From Cladorrhinum sp. PSN259 (taxonomy: Eukaryota > Ascomycota > Sordariomycetes > Sordariales > Podosporaceae): a stretch of 64,000 bases of DNA. Made by a program: the position numbers and the translations under genes. Position 1 is the stretch's first letter, and every line of letters begins with the position of its first letter. Below, piece by piece: positions 22,678 to 34,310 of this stretch. The notes under the pieces were generated by a model. That model searched no databases. It saw only the letters and a program-made list of their open reading frames with translations, and had not been told where the DNA came from. The DNA is taken from NCBI GenBank assembly GCA_033725935.1, contig MU867124.1, positions 124,001 to 188,000 of the forward strand, given 5' to 3'.

Positions 22678-23562
22678 TTTCCTTGCGCACGCTGTTTTCT
22701 GTTTTCACGCTTGGTTTCGGGCGGCACTGTGATATTTGGATACCCTCGTTTTGCATAGATTTGCGCGTTCCGGTTCAAGTTGGGCTTGTCAGCGGGGAGG
22801 ACTTCTGTTTGCGCACTGTCTTGCACTGTACCCCTGATTCTATACACGGCAGAGCAACATGCTCTGTCTCGCTCCAAGGCGGCCTTTTGATTTAACTTTT
22901 GGTTGTAATCAGTCACTTTCGTTGAATAATTATGATTCGCTGTATTGAACGTTTTGCTTGGGACACCAAATCAACTGCATGCAGAATCTTGACTGGCCTT
23001 GTTACCCCTTTACCCAAAAAAGTCAACAGTATCCACGGCAACCATACATAATCTGTCAGGGGCTGTTGCACAGCAGCACAAGTGCATAAATATTGTGCTA
23101 GGTTATGAAGCCCGTACAAGCATCGTCAACTTCCCAAAACGGAATCGAGCTACATCTGCCGCAGTGCCGTTTAGCAGCACCCTCCCACCAAAGCTGGCAG
23201 GGCACCAATGCAGCCGGCCAAGGCATGGCATTCTTCCAGGTTTCGCAAAGAAATTCTCCGCGTACCCGTCCATGAAAAACCGGCACATTTTGCGGGGAAA
23301 GGGACGAACCGGATATTATTCAATTGCCATTCGAACGTTAAAATCACACCCTCTGATCCGACCACTGTCTTGGCTTCCGCCTTCACACCATACAGCACAT
23401 GTCTTATACAACAGCAATTTATCACGGAGAATTTATGTCTACACCGAACCAAGGAATACCACCACGACGAGATCGACAGCTCTCTATTAATTTTACGATG
23501 AATACCAATTTTCTGCGCTCTCAGCAGTGCGCTTGTCTCGAGCACTGTCACAAACCGCCGCC
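22678..23562. promoter_or_regulatory. Upstream region of the beta-xylosidase gene
   Basis: About 0.9 kb combining the 3' end of the small gene and the promoter of the GH3 gene. I looked for GGCTAA-type XlnR/XYR1 boxes by eye and found no clear one. No further gene is supported here. Confidence 0.4.
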
Positions 23563-25911
23563 ATGATAGCTCCGTCGCTCCTCACGGTTCTGGCTCTCGT
23601 CGCCCCGGCGAGAGCGGGAGTCAAGTACCCTGACTGCGCTAATGGACCTCTCAAATCGAACCTCGTCTGCAACACCGCGGCTTCGCCGGAAGCGCGCGCA
23701 TCCGCGGTCGTGGCAGCCATGAATAACAACGAGAAGCTCGCAAATCTGATAAAGTAGGCCCTGCCCCCCGTTCCCACCATCCTGGGACTCATGATACTGA
23801 TAGTACATCCCAGCAACGCCCCGGGAGCCTCTAGACTGGGACTGAGCGCATACCAGTGGTGGAACGAAGCGCTCCACGGCGTGGCCCACAACCGAGGCAA
23901 CACTTGGGGAGGCCAATTCAACGCGGCCACTCAGTTCCCGCAGGCGATCACCACCGCCGCGACGTTCAACGACCCCTTAATCGAGCGGATAGGCGTCATC
24001 ATCAGCACCGAGGCGCGCGCCTTTGCCAACGCCGGGAGGTCCCATCTGGACTTTTGGACGCCCAACGTCAACCCCTTCCGCGATCCAAGATGGGGAAGAG
24101 GCCACGAAACGCCCGGCGAAGACGCGTTCAGAAACAAGAAGTGGGCAGAGGCTTTCATCAGGGGCATGCAAGGGCCGGGACCGACACATCGCGTTCTGGC
24201 AACGTGCAAACACTACGTCGCATACGACCTCGAGCAGTCCGGCAGCACGACGCGGTTCAACTTCAACGCCAAGGTCTCCATGCAGGATCTGGCAGAGTAC
24301 TACATGCCTCCCTTCCAGCAGTGCGCCAGAGACTCCAAGGTCGCCTCCATCATGTGCTCCTACAACGCGGTCAATGGCGTGCCGGCTTGTCTGGATCCGT
24401 ACATCATGGATACGGTCCTGAGGAAGCACTGGAACTGGACCGACCAGAACCAGTATGTCGTCAGCGATTGCGATGCGGTTTACTATGCTGGCAACGCCAA
24501 CGGTGGACACAGATACAAGTCGAGCTATGCGGCAGCAATCGGTGCGTCTCTGGAGGCGGGGTGTGACAATATGTGCTGGGCGACCAGTGGCACGCAGCCG
24601 AACCCTTCGTCTGCGTTTCCGAGCCAGTTCAGCCAGGCGACGTTGGACAAGGCCTTGGTGAGGCAGTTTCAGGGGCTGGTCAAGGCTGGGTACTTTGACG
24701 GGCCAGACAGCATGTATCGCAACCTCGGAGCAGGAGACCTCAACACCAAGACCGCCAAAGACACCGCACTCAAAGCAGCCGAAGAAGGCATCGTTTTGCT
24801 CAAAAACGACGGCGTCCTCCCTCTCGCTCTCAACGGCACCGGCACCGGCTTCCAAGTCGCCATGATAGGCTTCTGGGCCAACGCGGCAGACAAGATGCTC
24901 GGCGGCTACAGCGGCACGCCCGCAACCAACAACGACCCAGTCACAGCCGCCAGAGCCATGGGCATGACAGTGAACTACGTCACCGGACCCTTGACTCAAT
25001 CATCCGCTGGCGACACAAACGCCGCCGTCAGTGCCGCCCAAAAGTCCAACGTGGTCATCTTTTTCGGAGGAATCGACAACACGGTCGAGAAAGAAAGCGG
25101 CGACCGAACGGGCATCGCCTGGCCGTCCGGACAGCTCTCCATGATACAGCGGCTGGCGCAGACAGGCAAACCGGTCATCGTAGTCAGGCTGGGGACCCAC
25201 GTCGACGACACGCCCCTGCTCAGCATCCCCAACGTCAAGGCTATCCTGTGGGCGGGGTACCCGGGCCAAAGCGGCGGCGCGGCGGTCATGAACATTATCA
25301 CAGGAGTTGCGAACCCGGCCGGGAGGCTGCCCATTACCGTGTATCCCTCGTCTTATACGAGCCAAGCGCCCTACACCAACATGGCGCTGAGACCTTCCGG
25401 CTCGTACCCCGGCCGCACGTACAGGTGGTACGACAAGGCCGTTTTCCCGTTCGGCCACGGGCTTCATTATACTTCCTTCAGCGTTGCCGTCTCCTCGAAG
25501 AGCTTCGCGAGGGAGTATTCCATCTCTGAACTGCTTTCGTCCTGTCAGGGCAAAGCTGCCTACTTGGATTTATGCCCCTTCCCTTCTGTTCCGATTACGG
25601 TTATTAATACCGGTTCAAAGACGAGCGATTACGTGGCGTTAGCGTTCTTGAGCGGGCAATATGGACCGCAGCCGTATCCCATCAAGACGTTGGCGACGTA
25701 TAAGCGGTTGGCGGAGATCAAACCTGGGGAAGCGGTGAATGTGGAGCTGGAGTGGAAGTTGGAGAGCCTGAGCAGGGTTGATGAGCGGGGGAACAGGGTT
25801 TTGTATCCGGGGACGTATACCTTGTTGCTGGATCAGCCCGCGCTGGGGAATGTTAGTTTTACGTTGACGGGGCAGGAGGTTGTGCTGGATAAGTGGCCTC
25901 AGCCTGCGTGA
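23563..25911 (+). CDS. Secreted GH3 beta-xylosidase (2 exons)
   Basis: Exons 23563-23753 and 23814-25911 encode 762 residues, the usual length for fungal GH3 xylosidases (760-800). They release xylose from xylo-oligosaccharides outside the cell. Seen: a signal peptide (about 1-19, ending PARAG), then the xylosidase-type block GLSAYQWWNEALHGVA, the segment ATQFPQAITTAATF, DPRWGRGHETPGED, the KHYVAYDLE loop, and the nucleophile motif VVSDCDAVYY with Asp at about 282. The (alpha/beta)6 sandwich domain follows (EEGIVLLKNDGVLPL) and the C-terminal fibronectin III-like domain starts near YRWYDKAVFPFGHGLHYTSF. The SDCDAV form and the EALHGVA block place it with XlnD/BxlB-type xylosidases rather than beta-glucosidases; some relatives also have arabinofuranosidase activity. 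The 60-bp intron is needed: it joins LINNAPGASRLG in frame. Confidence 0.95.
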
Positions 25912-26161
25912 AAACAAGAAAAGATCGTTTCTTGTTGGGTGTGTTTCAATGCACCCATCCTGTTGATGGAATGTGTTTGTAAAAGGTAATAACATATGAT
26001 CAAAGAGTATTTTATTATTATTTTTCTTATCGTATCTCTTGTTCTGTGTAAAATACAAGCAATCTGATAAATTCCTTTCCAGCGCCAAGTTCAATCCATT
26101 CCATTACCCTTTTTAAATATTTCATTATTCATAAACGTTACAACTGTTTTCTTGTTGAACA

Positions 26162-28024
26162 TTACCAAGCAGCACTCCTGGCGCTCCCCCACAGGCCTGG
26201 ACTCCGTTCTTCAATCCACTCCCTTTCCCTTGTTTCCCCTCTCCTCCTCTTTTCTCGCCTAATGACACCCCTGTACCTCCTTCCCCTCAACTCCTGCAAG
26301 CCGCTCCTATCGTCGCTCCAAAAGATCCGTTCATTCATCCATTTATTATTATTATTCCCCTCTCCTGATTCAGAAGGCATCAAAACAACAACGCTGACAT
26401 CCCTCCCGCTGTGGTTTTTCCCTTTGGGCCACTCCCTCAGTGACACCCCTCTAACCTCGTACCCCGCCTTTGTCTTTAATTTCTGAGTCGTTATGGGCGT
26501 GCTGTCTATGATTTCGAGGATGGAGTGTTGGGTGTGCAGCAGTGCCAGAAACTGGGGAATGGTGGCCAGGACGCCGTCTGCGTCTACTTCAACTTCTTTT
26601 TCTCCTTTTATTCTTGGGTCTGATGGGGATAAGTATGTTCGTTGGCGAGCACGACGAAACGACGACGACGACGACGAACGGGGACCGAGGACGGCGTCGA
26701 TGTCGGAATCTAGCGCCGAGTAGAGACTTCTGGTAGCACTAGGCTGTGCCGTTCTTGGTTGCTCGGGGGCCAAATCCTCCTCCTCGTCGTCGTCCTCGGG
26801 ATCAGCTAAAGTAGCGTAAGAAGGGTACTTGGATCCTGCCGTCGAAGTCCACTTGAATTTATTTTCTGTGTGTGATAGTACCATCTTGCGAATGGACGAC
26901 TCGAGACGGAATTGTATTAGCAGTTGGCGGGGCACGAGTTCCATCGCTGCCACCGGACGGATTGAGATTGCTTGGTTCGGAGGATTGGCAGAAGGAGTTT
27001 TGGTCGTCACGGACAAGGTGGTATTCCTCCTTCGGCGAGCCAACAGGCCAATACCAGGCGGCGGCGGAAGGGAGGCAGAAGCTGACTCTGGCAAAGTCAC
27101 CTCAAATAAAGTGGCTGTTCCCCACGGCGAATCATCAGACCATGTCAAGACGGTGAGGTTATGACTGTTGGAAGAAGAAGAGGAGGAGAGATACTTGGAT
27201 GTGTTGAGAAGATCTGATTCCAGGCGCTCGAGGTATCGAATAGACGGGTTTGGTGGGGAGCTAGAGGGCAAAAGAAGGGTCCGTTCGGTTGTGGCTGTGA
27301 ATGAGGATAGGGCTTGCTCTGTTTTGTAGTATTTGTTCATTACGGGGCGAGCGAGTTTGCCGACGTTCATGATTGGGACTCCTGAGACGGAGAGGGAGGA
27401 GACTGCGGTGATTACCTCGTCGCGCTGCGACTTTAAGGAGGACGAGGAGAGACGCACGGGGAGAGGATGGGGCGTAAATTCTGTCCAGGAGAGGAATCCG
27501 TCTTTGGTACTCAGTTGTGGCTCGGTGGCGTTGAAGGGTCGCTGAGAATAACCTCGTTGGACCGAGACCGGCGTGTATCTAAGTGCTGCAGATGACGGCC
27601 GAGTTGGTGATTGCAGTGGTGGTGACAGCAGATGGGTGATGCTCCCTCCGAGGTCAACCTCCCTTGCCTGAGGGGATAGAAGAGGCTCATCAGCAACGAA
27701 GAAACTCAGCCCTGTTCGGTTGGCCAAGTCGTGTCTGCCCAGGGATTGATGAAAGAGTGCTCGGTCTGAGAGTTTTGATGACGAGTCCGAGTATCTCCGG
27801 GAGCCTCCCCAAAGTTTTGATGCTATGAGGGCGCGAGCATCGTCGTTGTCATCGGGATAAGGAGGTAAATTTACGGAGTTGTTTGGCTTCTCATGAGGAG
27901 ATGTGAGCACATCTATTCGAGGTCGTTCGCCCCTCGCGGAAAGAGGCCATTGCATTTCTTGTTGATGCGGCATTGTTGGGTGGTATTTGATGCGAGAACA
28001 GTGGTTGGCGGTAAACAGTGACAT
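26162..28024 (-). CDS. Hypothetical Ser/Pro-rich protein, 620 residues
   Basis: A single long frame on the minus strand, ending 250 bp past the beta-xylosidase stop (convergent). I do not recognise a domain. Visible features: many Ser-rich low-complexity runs (for example a run of eight Ser near residue 285 and another near 455), an acidic patch EDDDEEED at about 410, a poly-Asn patch and a strongly basic segment RREKRRRGETRERE near the C-terminus. The part before the basic tail (about 490-560) is more ordered and may be the conserved core. No signal peptide or membrane helix is evident. The start may be the internal Met at 27976 (MPHQQEMQ) rather than 28024. Real coding is supported by length and by serine-codon-rich composition in this frame only, not by homology. 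Confidence 0.6.
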   Translation of the reverse strand: MSLFTANHCSRIKYHPTMPHQQEMQWPLSARGERPRIDVLTSPHEKPNNSVNLPPYPDDNDDARALIASKLWGGSRRYSDSSSKLSDRALFHQSLGRHDLANRTGLSFFVADEPLLSPQAREVDLGGSITHLLSPPLQSPTRPSSAALRYTPVSVQRGYSQRPFNATEPQLSTKDGFLSWTEFTPHPLPVRLSSSSLKSQRDEVITAVSSLSVSGVPIMNVGKLARPVMNKYYKTEQALSSFTATTERTLLLPSSSPPNPSIRYLERLESDLLNTSKYLSSSSSSNSHNLTVLTWSDDSPWGTATLFEVTLPESASASLPPPPGIGLLARRRRNTTLSVTTKTPSANPPNQAISIRPVAAMELVPRQLLIQFRLESSIRKMVLSHTENKFKWTSTAGSKYPSYATLADPEDDDEEEDLAPEQPRTAQPSATRSLYSALDSDIDAVLGPRSSSSSSFRRARQRTYLSPSDPRIKGEKEVEVDADGVLATIPQFLALLHTQHSILEIIDSTPITTQKLKTKAGYEVRGVSLREWPKGKNHSGRDVSVVVLMPSESGEGNNNNKWMNERIFWSDDRSGLQELRGRRYRGVIRREKRRRGETREREWIEERSPGLWGSARSAAW

Positions 28025-28591
28025 GCCACCAACTTATGGCATCTTTGCTCTGGCTCACATGGTGGTGTTCAATACGGCCGCCAGAACACTCGCCATTGGG
28101 GTCATTCATGATTGTACCGATTGTTCCAGCTTCAGATCGGACTGATATAATTGGCGGATCATCAATTGCTCCCGCGGCGGAGTGACTGGGCCGCCGACGC
28201 CGCGGCCGCATGCCAGCACGGAGTGAACTGGGGGTGATGCAGTTTGAGCAGTGCTCGGTTGAAAAACGCACAGATACGACCACATTTTGTGGCCAAGTCC
28301 AAACGAAAAAATATCCCCATCTTTTGGTGGAACGATGCATTGTCGATTTGCGTGTCGCGGACTGGGTCGAAAAGGGGGCGACATTTGGCCACACCTGGCC
28401 TTGAAACAACCACAACACGAGGATCTGCTCACGCTTCGAATGCCTCGGGCTGCTCAAGAATATTTTCTCGATTTCTCATCAGATGCTCTCAGGGGCGTTT
28501 CGTCAGCAAATGGGTGAATTGCAAACGGATGCTCCATTTGCTACGCATGATTCCACAACAATCCGAGGAGTAAGTACATGTAATCCGAAGG
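28025..28591. other. Intergenic, upstream of the 620-residue gene
   Basis: Holds the promoter of the minus-strand gene ending at 26162 and the 3' flank of the glycosyltransferase gene. Open frames run through about 28100-28570 on both strands with no recognisable product. Confidence 0.5.
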
Positions 28592-29800
28592 TCACCACCG
28601 ATCCAGATCCTCAACACCGAGCAACCCCCGTTCGTACAACACCTTGGCAACCGGATAAACAGCCCTGGCAAAGTTACTCCCCCTCTCCAGCACATACCTG
28701 GGTGTGATCCTGCCACGCTCAAACCCCTGAACCTCATAACCCGACCTCTCAGGACTAAAAGCATGCAAGAGATACGTCCGGCTCCAATCCATTTCCCACT
28801 CTTGGAACCGCTCCGGATGTTCCCATCTCTCCTCGGACTCCGATGCCGGGTTAAAATCTGGCAACTTCCATCCTCTCGCCATTATCGATTCTATATCAAG
28901 TACAGGCTCTTCACGCGGCGAGAATAACAAATCAAAGTCCTCTTCGTCCCAACCACCGGGCGCAAATGCATCCCTTTCCATAATCAACATCTCTCCCTCC
29001 TCCCTACTACCTACCAGTCGCTCGCCAATCTTGGTCAAAACCTCATTGCTGTGCGTCGTCCATCCTCCGTCGTAAACCTTGTGCATCATGTCTTTCCACA
29101 GAGTGATCATCTTCCCGTGGGCAACGCTCATGAAGACGCCACTGTTTATCTGCCCGTATTTCTGACGACCGGCTATTGCTTGGAAGCCCGATTGTAAGAT
29201 GCGACGGGTAGAGCGGAGGAAGTGGACATCCCAATCTATGTACGTCCCTCCGTATTTCTCGATTGCTTCAACGCGGACAAAGTCGGACTTGTGTTCCATG
29301 CCTTTGATTGAAACCCCGTTGGTGGCGTGAGTCGGGACCGGGTGATGTACAAGCATCAGGGAGAGCTCGGGGAGGGTGAAAATCAACTTCGTCCACTTGT
29401 TGCTAACAGAGGAGGAAGCCTTGAGCGCGTAGAGGACAGCGGGTGAGGTAGAGACCGCGTTTGTGTGGATGTAGATGCAAGAAGGTTGGAGGTAGTGGTG
29501 CGCTGCGTAGATCGAGAGGAAATGAGAGAAGCCGAAGGAGAAGGTCGAGTTCGAAGCGAAAGGGTCGGGAAGGAGGTAGACGTAGTGGAGGGTGTCCGGG
29601 ATCGTTTCTTGCGGAGGAGCGCCATGGCCCGGAGGACTGATATTGTCAACATTGGAGGTTACTCCCGAAGGGTATCTCTCATGGTAGGAGAGCAGTAGAG
29701 AGATTATCAGAGACGCTGTTAGCAGGGTAATCAAGAACCTCGCAAGCCAGCGGTCCGGTGTGGCATTGCCGGAAGCATGCCGGGAATGGAAGACAAGCAT
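28592..29800 (-). CDS. GT32-like glycosyltransferase, type II membrane protein
   Basis: An intronless gene for 402 residues. It has a short cytoplasmic N-terminus, one membrane anchor at about residues 20-39 (ARFLITLLTASLIISLLLSY), then a luminal domain, the layout of a Golgi type II enzyme. The diagnostic sugar-nucleotide and metal site is present: KSDFVRVEAIEKYGGTYIDW followed by D-V, with the DXD motif at Asp189-Trp-Asp191. This is typical of the DXD-containing glycosyltransferase family (Gly_transf_sug, GT32-like, as in Och1 and related alpha-glycosyltransferases). The NSGVFMS segment and His-Ser-Asn in TTHSNEVLT continue the fold. The acceptor is unknown; a role in protein or lipid glycan building in the Golgi is inferred. 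It lies in the same direction as the methyltransferase at 30319, but the 0.5-kb gap argues for its own promoter. Confidence 0.82.
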   Translation of the reverse strand: MLVFHSRHASGNATPDRWLARFLITLLTASLIISLLLSYHERYPSGVTSNVDNISPPGHGAPPQETIPDTLHYVYLLPDPFASNSTFSFGFSHFLSIYAAHHYLQPSCIYIHTNAVSTSPAVLYALKASSSVSNKWTKLIFTLPELSLMLVHHPVPTHATNGVSIKGMEHKSDFVRVEAIEKYGGTYIDWDVHFLRSTRRILQSGFQAIAGRQKYGQINSGVFMSVAHGKMITLWKDMMHKVYDGGWTTHSNEVLTKIGERLVGSREEGEMLIMERDAFAPGGWDEEDFDLLFSPREEPVLDIESIMARGWKLPDFNPASESEERWEHPERFQEWEMDWSRTYLLHAFSPERSGYEVQGFERGRITPRYVLERGSNFARAVYPVAKVLYERGLLGVEDLDRW

Positions 29801-30318
29801 TGGGAGGGAATACTAGAAGGCCGGTTTCGTGGGCGTGAAAGGGACTGAAGGGTGGATATGAGTAAAGAGAAGAAGCGGCAGTACTGTGATGCTCGAATGG
29901 GAGCGAAGGTACCGATGTTAAAAGCTGGTCAAGCGTGCACAGAAGGTCTGGCACTGAAGCGCAGGCCCAATCCTGGGAGGACAGTGCAGTCACTGGTCTT
30001 GCCTTCCAGTCCGGGCCCGGGGGCAAAGGTTTCTGCATTCAAACTGCCTGAAAATATTTAGCTTTGGGAAAACCAAAGACTCAGATAACTTCAAAGTTTT
30101 CCTGTATCTTGGGGTCTGTATTTGACATGAATAGTTATTTGCTTAACGTGCGCGTGTGAGTGTCAAAACGATGTATGATCAGTGCCTACTTCCTATCACT
30201 GTGTCACCAGCGGGAGATGTTGGACAAGTTGCCTTGATTCTATTTGTATCCAATGCTATATTACTGCCAGCCCAATTCCATCTAATTTCCATATTCACGC
30301 CTGATTCTAACATCGTCT
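29801..30318. other. Intergenic between glycosyltransferase and methyltransferase genes
   Basis: Promoter of the minus-strand glycosyltransferase and 3' flank of the methyltransferase. Nothing else is visible. Confidence 0.5.
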
Positions 30319-31299
30319 TTACAGTTTATGTCCCCCAACCGCCGGTTTCCTTGCCCAGACAATCTTGAACCCCCAACTGACCTTGTCCCTCGCCAGATCT
30401 TCCCTCTCCAAGTCTTCCAACACTTTGCCCGCATACTCGACCGCTTCGGTCTCAGTCCACCCAAAGGCCTTGACAAACATAGTCCTCGCCATATTCCCCA
30501 TCCCAAACTGCCACATATCCCTGACCATTCGATCCAGCTTTTGTTGTCTACCAAAATCATCTTCGTCCGTTCCCATCAGCCAGCCACCGATGGGGAACTC
30601 CCTCGTCTCAACATTGACGTCGACAAACCCGACCTCTTTAATGGCATCTGCCAGTTGTCCAGAGAACTCGTGATCGCACCCGTTAAGTATCCTTGCCGAG
30701 TCTCGTAGGCGTTCGCTCCATTCAATTATCAGGGGCAGCGGTCTGCCTTCTTGTACTTGGCACTTCATGGGGCAGTCCCACTCGCGGAATTCGATGATGC
30801 CTCCTGGTCGGAGGTTCTTGTACGCTTGTCTTAGTGCGGCCTTGGGGTCTGGCAGATTGAGCAATATCTGTCGGCCGTGGATGAGGTCGAACTTGTGCTC
30901 GGGGGAAATAGGCCATGCCTCTTGGATGTTTCCTGTGACAAACCCGACATTGGGCGGTGTGCCGGAGGAATTTTGAGGAGGTGCGGCCAGGTCTAAGCCA
31001 GTAACTTGGGCTTCGGTATGGAGTTCGGCAAACGCTTTGGCCCAGATTCCCGTGCCAGTGCCGATGTCTGCTACACGGTTGAGGGGAGAAGGGAGTTGGC
31101 AGCGATGGAGGGCGCCGTTGGCGTCTGTGGAAGAGTTGGTTAGAGGAGGTTCGACAGGAGGCAAAGGTGAAGGCGTTCATTGCGCAAAAGGAAAAGATGA
31201 CGCACCGATCAAAGAGAACTCGTGCTGTAATTTCAGACGGGCTGACTCGGTGTCATTTGTTGGTGGTGGGAGGGCGTAGGTGGCAGGAGTTGTAGACAT
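30319..31299 (-). CDS. LaeA-like SAM-dependent methyltransferase (2 exons)
   Basis: Exon 1 is 31206-31299 and exon 2 is 30319-31124 (81-bp intron); together they encode 299 residues. The class I methyltransferase fold is clear: motif I VADIGTGTGIWA at about residues 49-60, an acidic motif in VTGLDL, the FVTGNIQEAWP region, the FDLIHGRQILLNLPD segment and LRPGGIIEFREWD. The N-terminal exon ends in ESARLKLQHEFSLI, the usual lead-in of the fungal LaeA/UMTA-like family. Relatives include LaeA itself (global regulator of secondary metabolism) and many enzymes of unknown target, so an actual LaeA role is not implied. No biosynthetic core gene is nearby. Splicing is needed because the long frame alone lacks this N-terminal segment. 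No cofactor motif is missing. Confidence 0.88.
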
Positions 31300-33392
31300 A
31301 TTGCACGGAGGCGGTGAGTTAGATGACAGCTGTGTAGGCAGCATATATCAATGTTGATCGATCGCCTGAGGGCCATTTTTGCGGGAGGAGGACGGGAGAT
31401 ACTTATACCTGCTTGAAGAATGCGTATTCGCATCAACGCATTCCTGTCTGCGTTGTACAAATGTCCGACGTCGCAAAGTCTGACCCGCCAACTCCGAGGT
31501 ATGCATTCTTCGGGGCATCAAGTCCTGTCAACATCACCCCACTGCAAGACTATGCTGTTGTAACGCTGGAGCTGTCCAGACGTGGGCCATCTTGCACGGA
31601 TTCCGACTTGATTGGGCAATGCATTGTTAAGCGATTCCGGCGGGCCCTGCCTTCAGCTGGACCAAGATATCCGGACCATACCGCTTTGAGGCGATCTCCG
31701 GTCGAGCTGTTGGCCGCGACATGTCTAAATGGCAAGTAAAGATGGCTAGACCCTTGGCACCACTAAATGGGGAAGAACGGTGATGGGCGTTGAAAATAAT
31801 AATCTCCAATTCTGCACTCTTGGAAGTGATGTATCAGTTTCATTCCAGTCGATGAGGGGTGACTGGAATAAAAGTGAAGAGAGGTAATGTCCTGGACATA
31901 TTATCCTCCGCATCAACTCAACGGCACATTTATTGTCTCTTTTTCAGATGAGGACAGAATCTCCGCATTTTGTTTATGATGCTTTTCGAGGCCGCCTACC
32001 AGGTTGTACGTCACCAGGCAAGAATTTGTCTATCTACCAGATGTTCACCACCACTAAGCAAAAGAACACTAAGTGCTTGTGTAATCAAAATGCAGGTGCT
32101 CCTCTGATCCGTACGACAGAACGGCATGATCCAACAGCTTGGTGTCTTTTTAACTGAATCGGATTAGCAGCGATGACGGGAGAGGGCCTTCCAGTTTTTT
32201 CAATTCTTATTGACACCCTTGGATGGCATCGACTGGATACCTAACATTAACGACACGAGGAAGCATTGAAAGGTTCATGATGTGATGGCGAGCAGGTTTG
32301 GACTGGGTCATTCTTGCAAAAAAAAATCTAGACTCCGAGTCCTGTTACCCATGACCTCAAAAAAAGTCCTCCACTTGTTATCACATCAGGCAAAAAGGCC
32401 TTGTGATCCGACTTTCTGAGTCTCTAGGGAAGTTACGTACCGGTATGGACCGGGGTCGAAGGACTCCAGTGATGATAGGAGAAGGTAGACCGGACCATTC
32501 CTGCAGGAGGTGCGTGTACTGTACTGTAAGAGCTCAGGAGACATATGGCCGTAACCAGAAAGTTCTTTCATCCTAGAATGAAAGCTGAGATAGGTGTCAA
32601 AGATGGGATGAGGTAGACATTTTTGGATGCACAAAGACTTTATCTGGTCCAAGATAACAATGTGATCTATACGGCTGATCGTACAGAATAAGAGACTTGG
32701 GATCATTGTCCCCGTTGAAGATTTCCATCTTTATCTTTCCACTGCAGTCACGTAAAGTTACTGAAAAGAAAGTGGCATCCACCTGTCCCAACAATGAATT
32801 CATCTGATCTGGGGAACCATTAAGCAGCAACGCCTCTAAATTTCCCGTCAGCTGATCTGGAACCAACTTTCACTTCCTTCCACCATTCCAACTTTCCCAT
32901 CCCCTCATCTTCTCTAAGGTTAAATTCTACCTTCTCAAGACAGTCCTTTTCCAAAAACCCGGCTAGAAGCAATTTATTACACCCCTCTACCTCTGCCATC
33001 GTTTCATCCCATCACCTAACCTCATCACCTTGTTCCCAATTCTCCTCTCCAGCTGGAACCACTGCAGCCTTCACTTCCATCAACCAACGTTTCCGCCGCA
33101 GCTTTGACGTTATAGTCTTTTCCACTTTTTCCACTGTTTGGTCCACCTGCCGCCGCCCGCACCGGTAAAACCAAGTCATCCCAAGAAAGTCTCTTTCAGC
33201 CACAGGCTGGGTCTGCAACCCACAATCGGACAGTACCAGGGAAAAATCAAACCTTTTTCTCAAGTCTTCTTTTCTCCCTGCCTTTATGTCACAGAACAAG
33301 AACGAGGACTGCCCCACGATTCGAGCCCTGAGCGCATAGTAAGTCCATTCTGCCCATTCTTGCTGAACACCGGCAGTGCTGATTCTAGTAGT
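31300..33392. other. Intergenic 2.1 kb between divergent genes
   Basis: The ends of this stretch hold the promoters of the methyltransferase (minus) and the unknown gene at 33393 (plus). Frames at 31413-31739 and 32386-32866 are short, match nothing I know and lack splice support. A likely leader intron (GTAAGT near 33341 to TTCTAG at 33389) lies just before the ATG at 33393. Confidence 0.5.
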
Positions 33393-34310
33393 ATGGCCTG
33401 CAGAATCGATCAAGACCCGGATATGGAGTCGATCCCCCTACATGACAGCCGGAACCCCTCCCCTGACGGTCGCGCCGAGGGCTTCGGCGAGGATGGTTGC
33501 CTCTTGAACGATTCTCCACCCACTGGAATCAGCAAGGACATGGAGTTTATCCAAGAGTTCACTCTCAAGGACAAGCTCGCCGCGAGCTGCTTCGAAGGGG
33601 CACATCGGCTGGGAAGACTGACCTTCTATAAGCTGCACAAGGTCAAGAATGCGCTGCTATCCGATGATGGCCCAATTGATGACGGCTGGGACGTTATCGA
33701 CAAAGAGGAGGCCATCCCTCCTCAGCATTCGGAGAAGCCTTTCGTCGAAACCTCCCACAGCACCTTCGTGAACGCCGACAAGCGAGGAAGAAGCCGAACT
33801 TCAAAGAGAGTCGCAATGGACTACGAACCACTCGTCGGCGGCGCTCAATCGACGGCGCAGCAAGCTGATCGAGGTCGCCGCGTCAACAAGCAGCAGCGCG
33901 GTCACCAGAACAGATCAATCACCCAGCAGGGCGCTAATCCTACACACCCCTCCAAGACGCCATATCAGTTCGCAGCTAGATCCAATGATCCATTCACACC
34001 GCCCAACACACATCCGTCCCATGCTCGGCTCGATGATCAGCCGGACCGCCCGCGGAGACGTGACCGGCCTGACGCACCTCGTATGGATTTCTCAGCGGCG
34101 ACCAATTTCGATCCAGAGGTAACCCACGCCCATCCCTCTCCGAGGACTAAACAGCCTCAGCAGTTTTCCAACCCACTGTGTCAGTCCAAAGGTCTCTCGC
34201 CTGTCAACACCAGCATGCCACCCAGCCCATATGTGGAGGATGACACATCAGTGGCCGCTGTGGCCGGCCTTGCGCCCCTCGCGGACAAGCTGGCAAAGTC
34301 GGAGGATTAG
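33393..34310 (+). CDS. Hypothetical disordered protein, about 305 residues
   Basis: From the ATG at 33393 the frame gives 305 residues. It stays open upstream to 33138 (390 residues), but that part crosses what looks like a leader intron (GTAAGT donor, TGCTGAT branch, TTCTAG acceptor), so I prefer the shorter form. The N-terminal third contains an ordered piece with EFTLKDKLAASCFEGAHRLG and the phrase DDGWDVIDKEEA. The rest is hydrophilic, rich in Gln, Pro, Ser, Arg and His, with basic clusters (KRGRSRTSKR, RPRRRDRP) that could serve as nuclear localisation signals. No domain, signal peptide or membrane helix is recognised, and no function is proposed. Confidence 0.6.
   Translation: MACRIDQDPDMESIPLHDSRNPSPDGRAEGFGEDGCLLNDSPPTGISKDMEFIQEFTLKDKLAASCFEGAHRLGRLTFYKLHKVKNALLSDDGPIDDGWDVIDKEEAIPPQHSEKPFVETSHSTFVNADKRGRSRTSKRVAMDYEPLVGGAQSTAQQADRGRRVNKQQRGHQNRSITQQGANPTHPSKTPYQFAARSNDPFTPPNTHPSHARLDDQPDRPRRRDRPDAPRMDFSAATNFDPEVTHAHPSPRTKQPQQFSNPLCQSKGLSPVNTSMPPSPYVEDDTSVAAVAGLAPLADKLAKSED

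Noticed and set aside
23977..24999. Long open frame (340 codons) on the minus strand inside the beta-xylosidase gene
   Set aside because: It is the antisense shadow of a GC-biased GH3 exon; it has no signal of its own and the plus-strand product is unmistakable.
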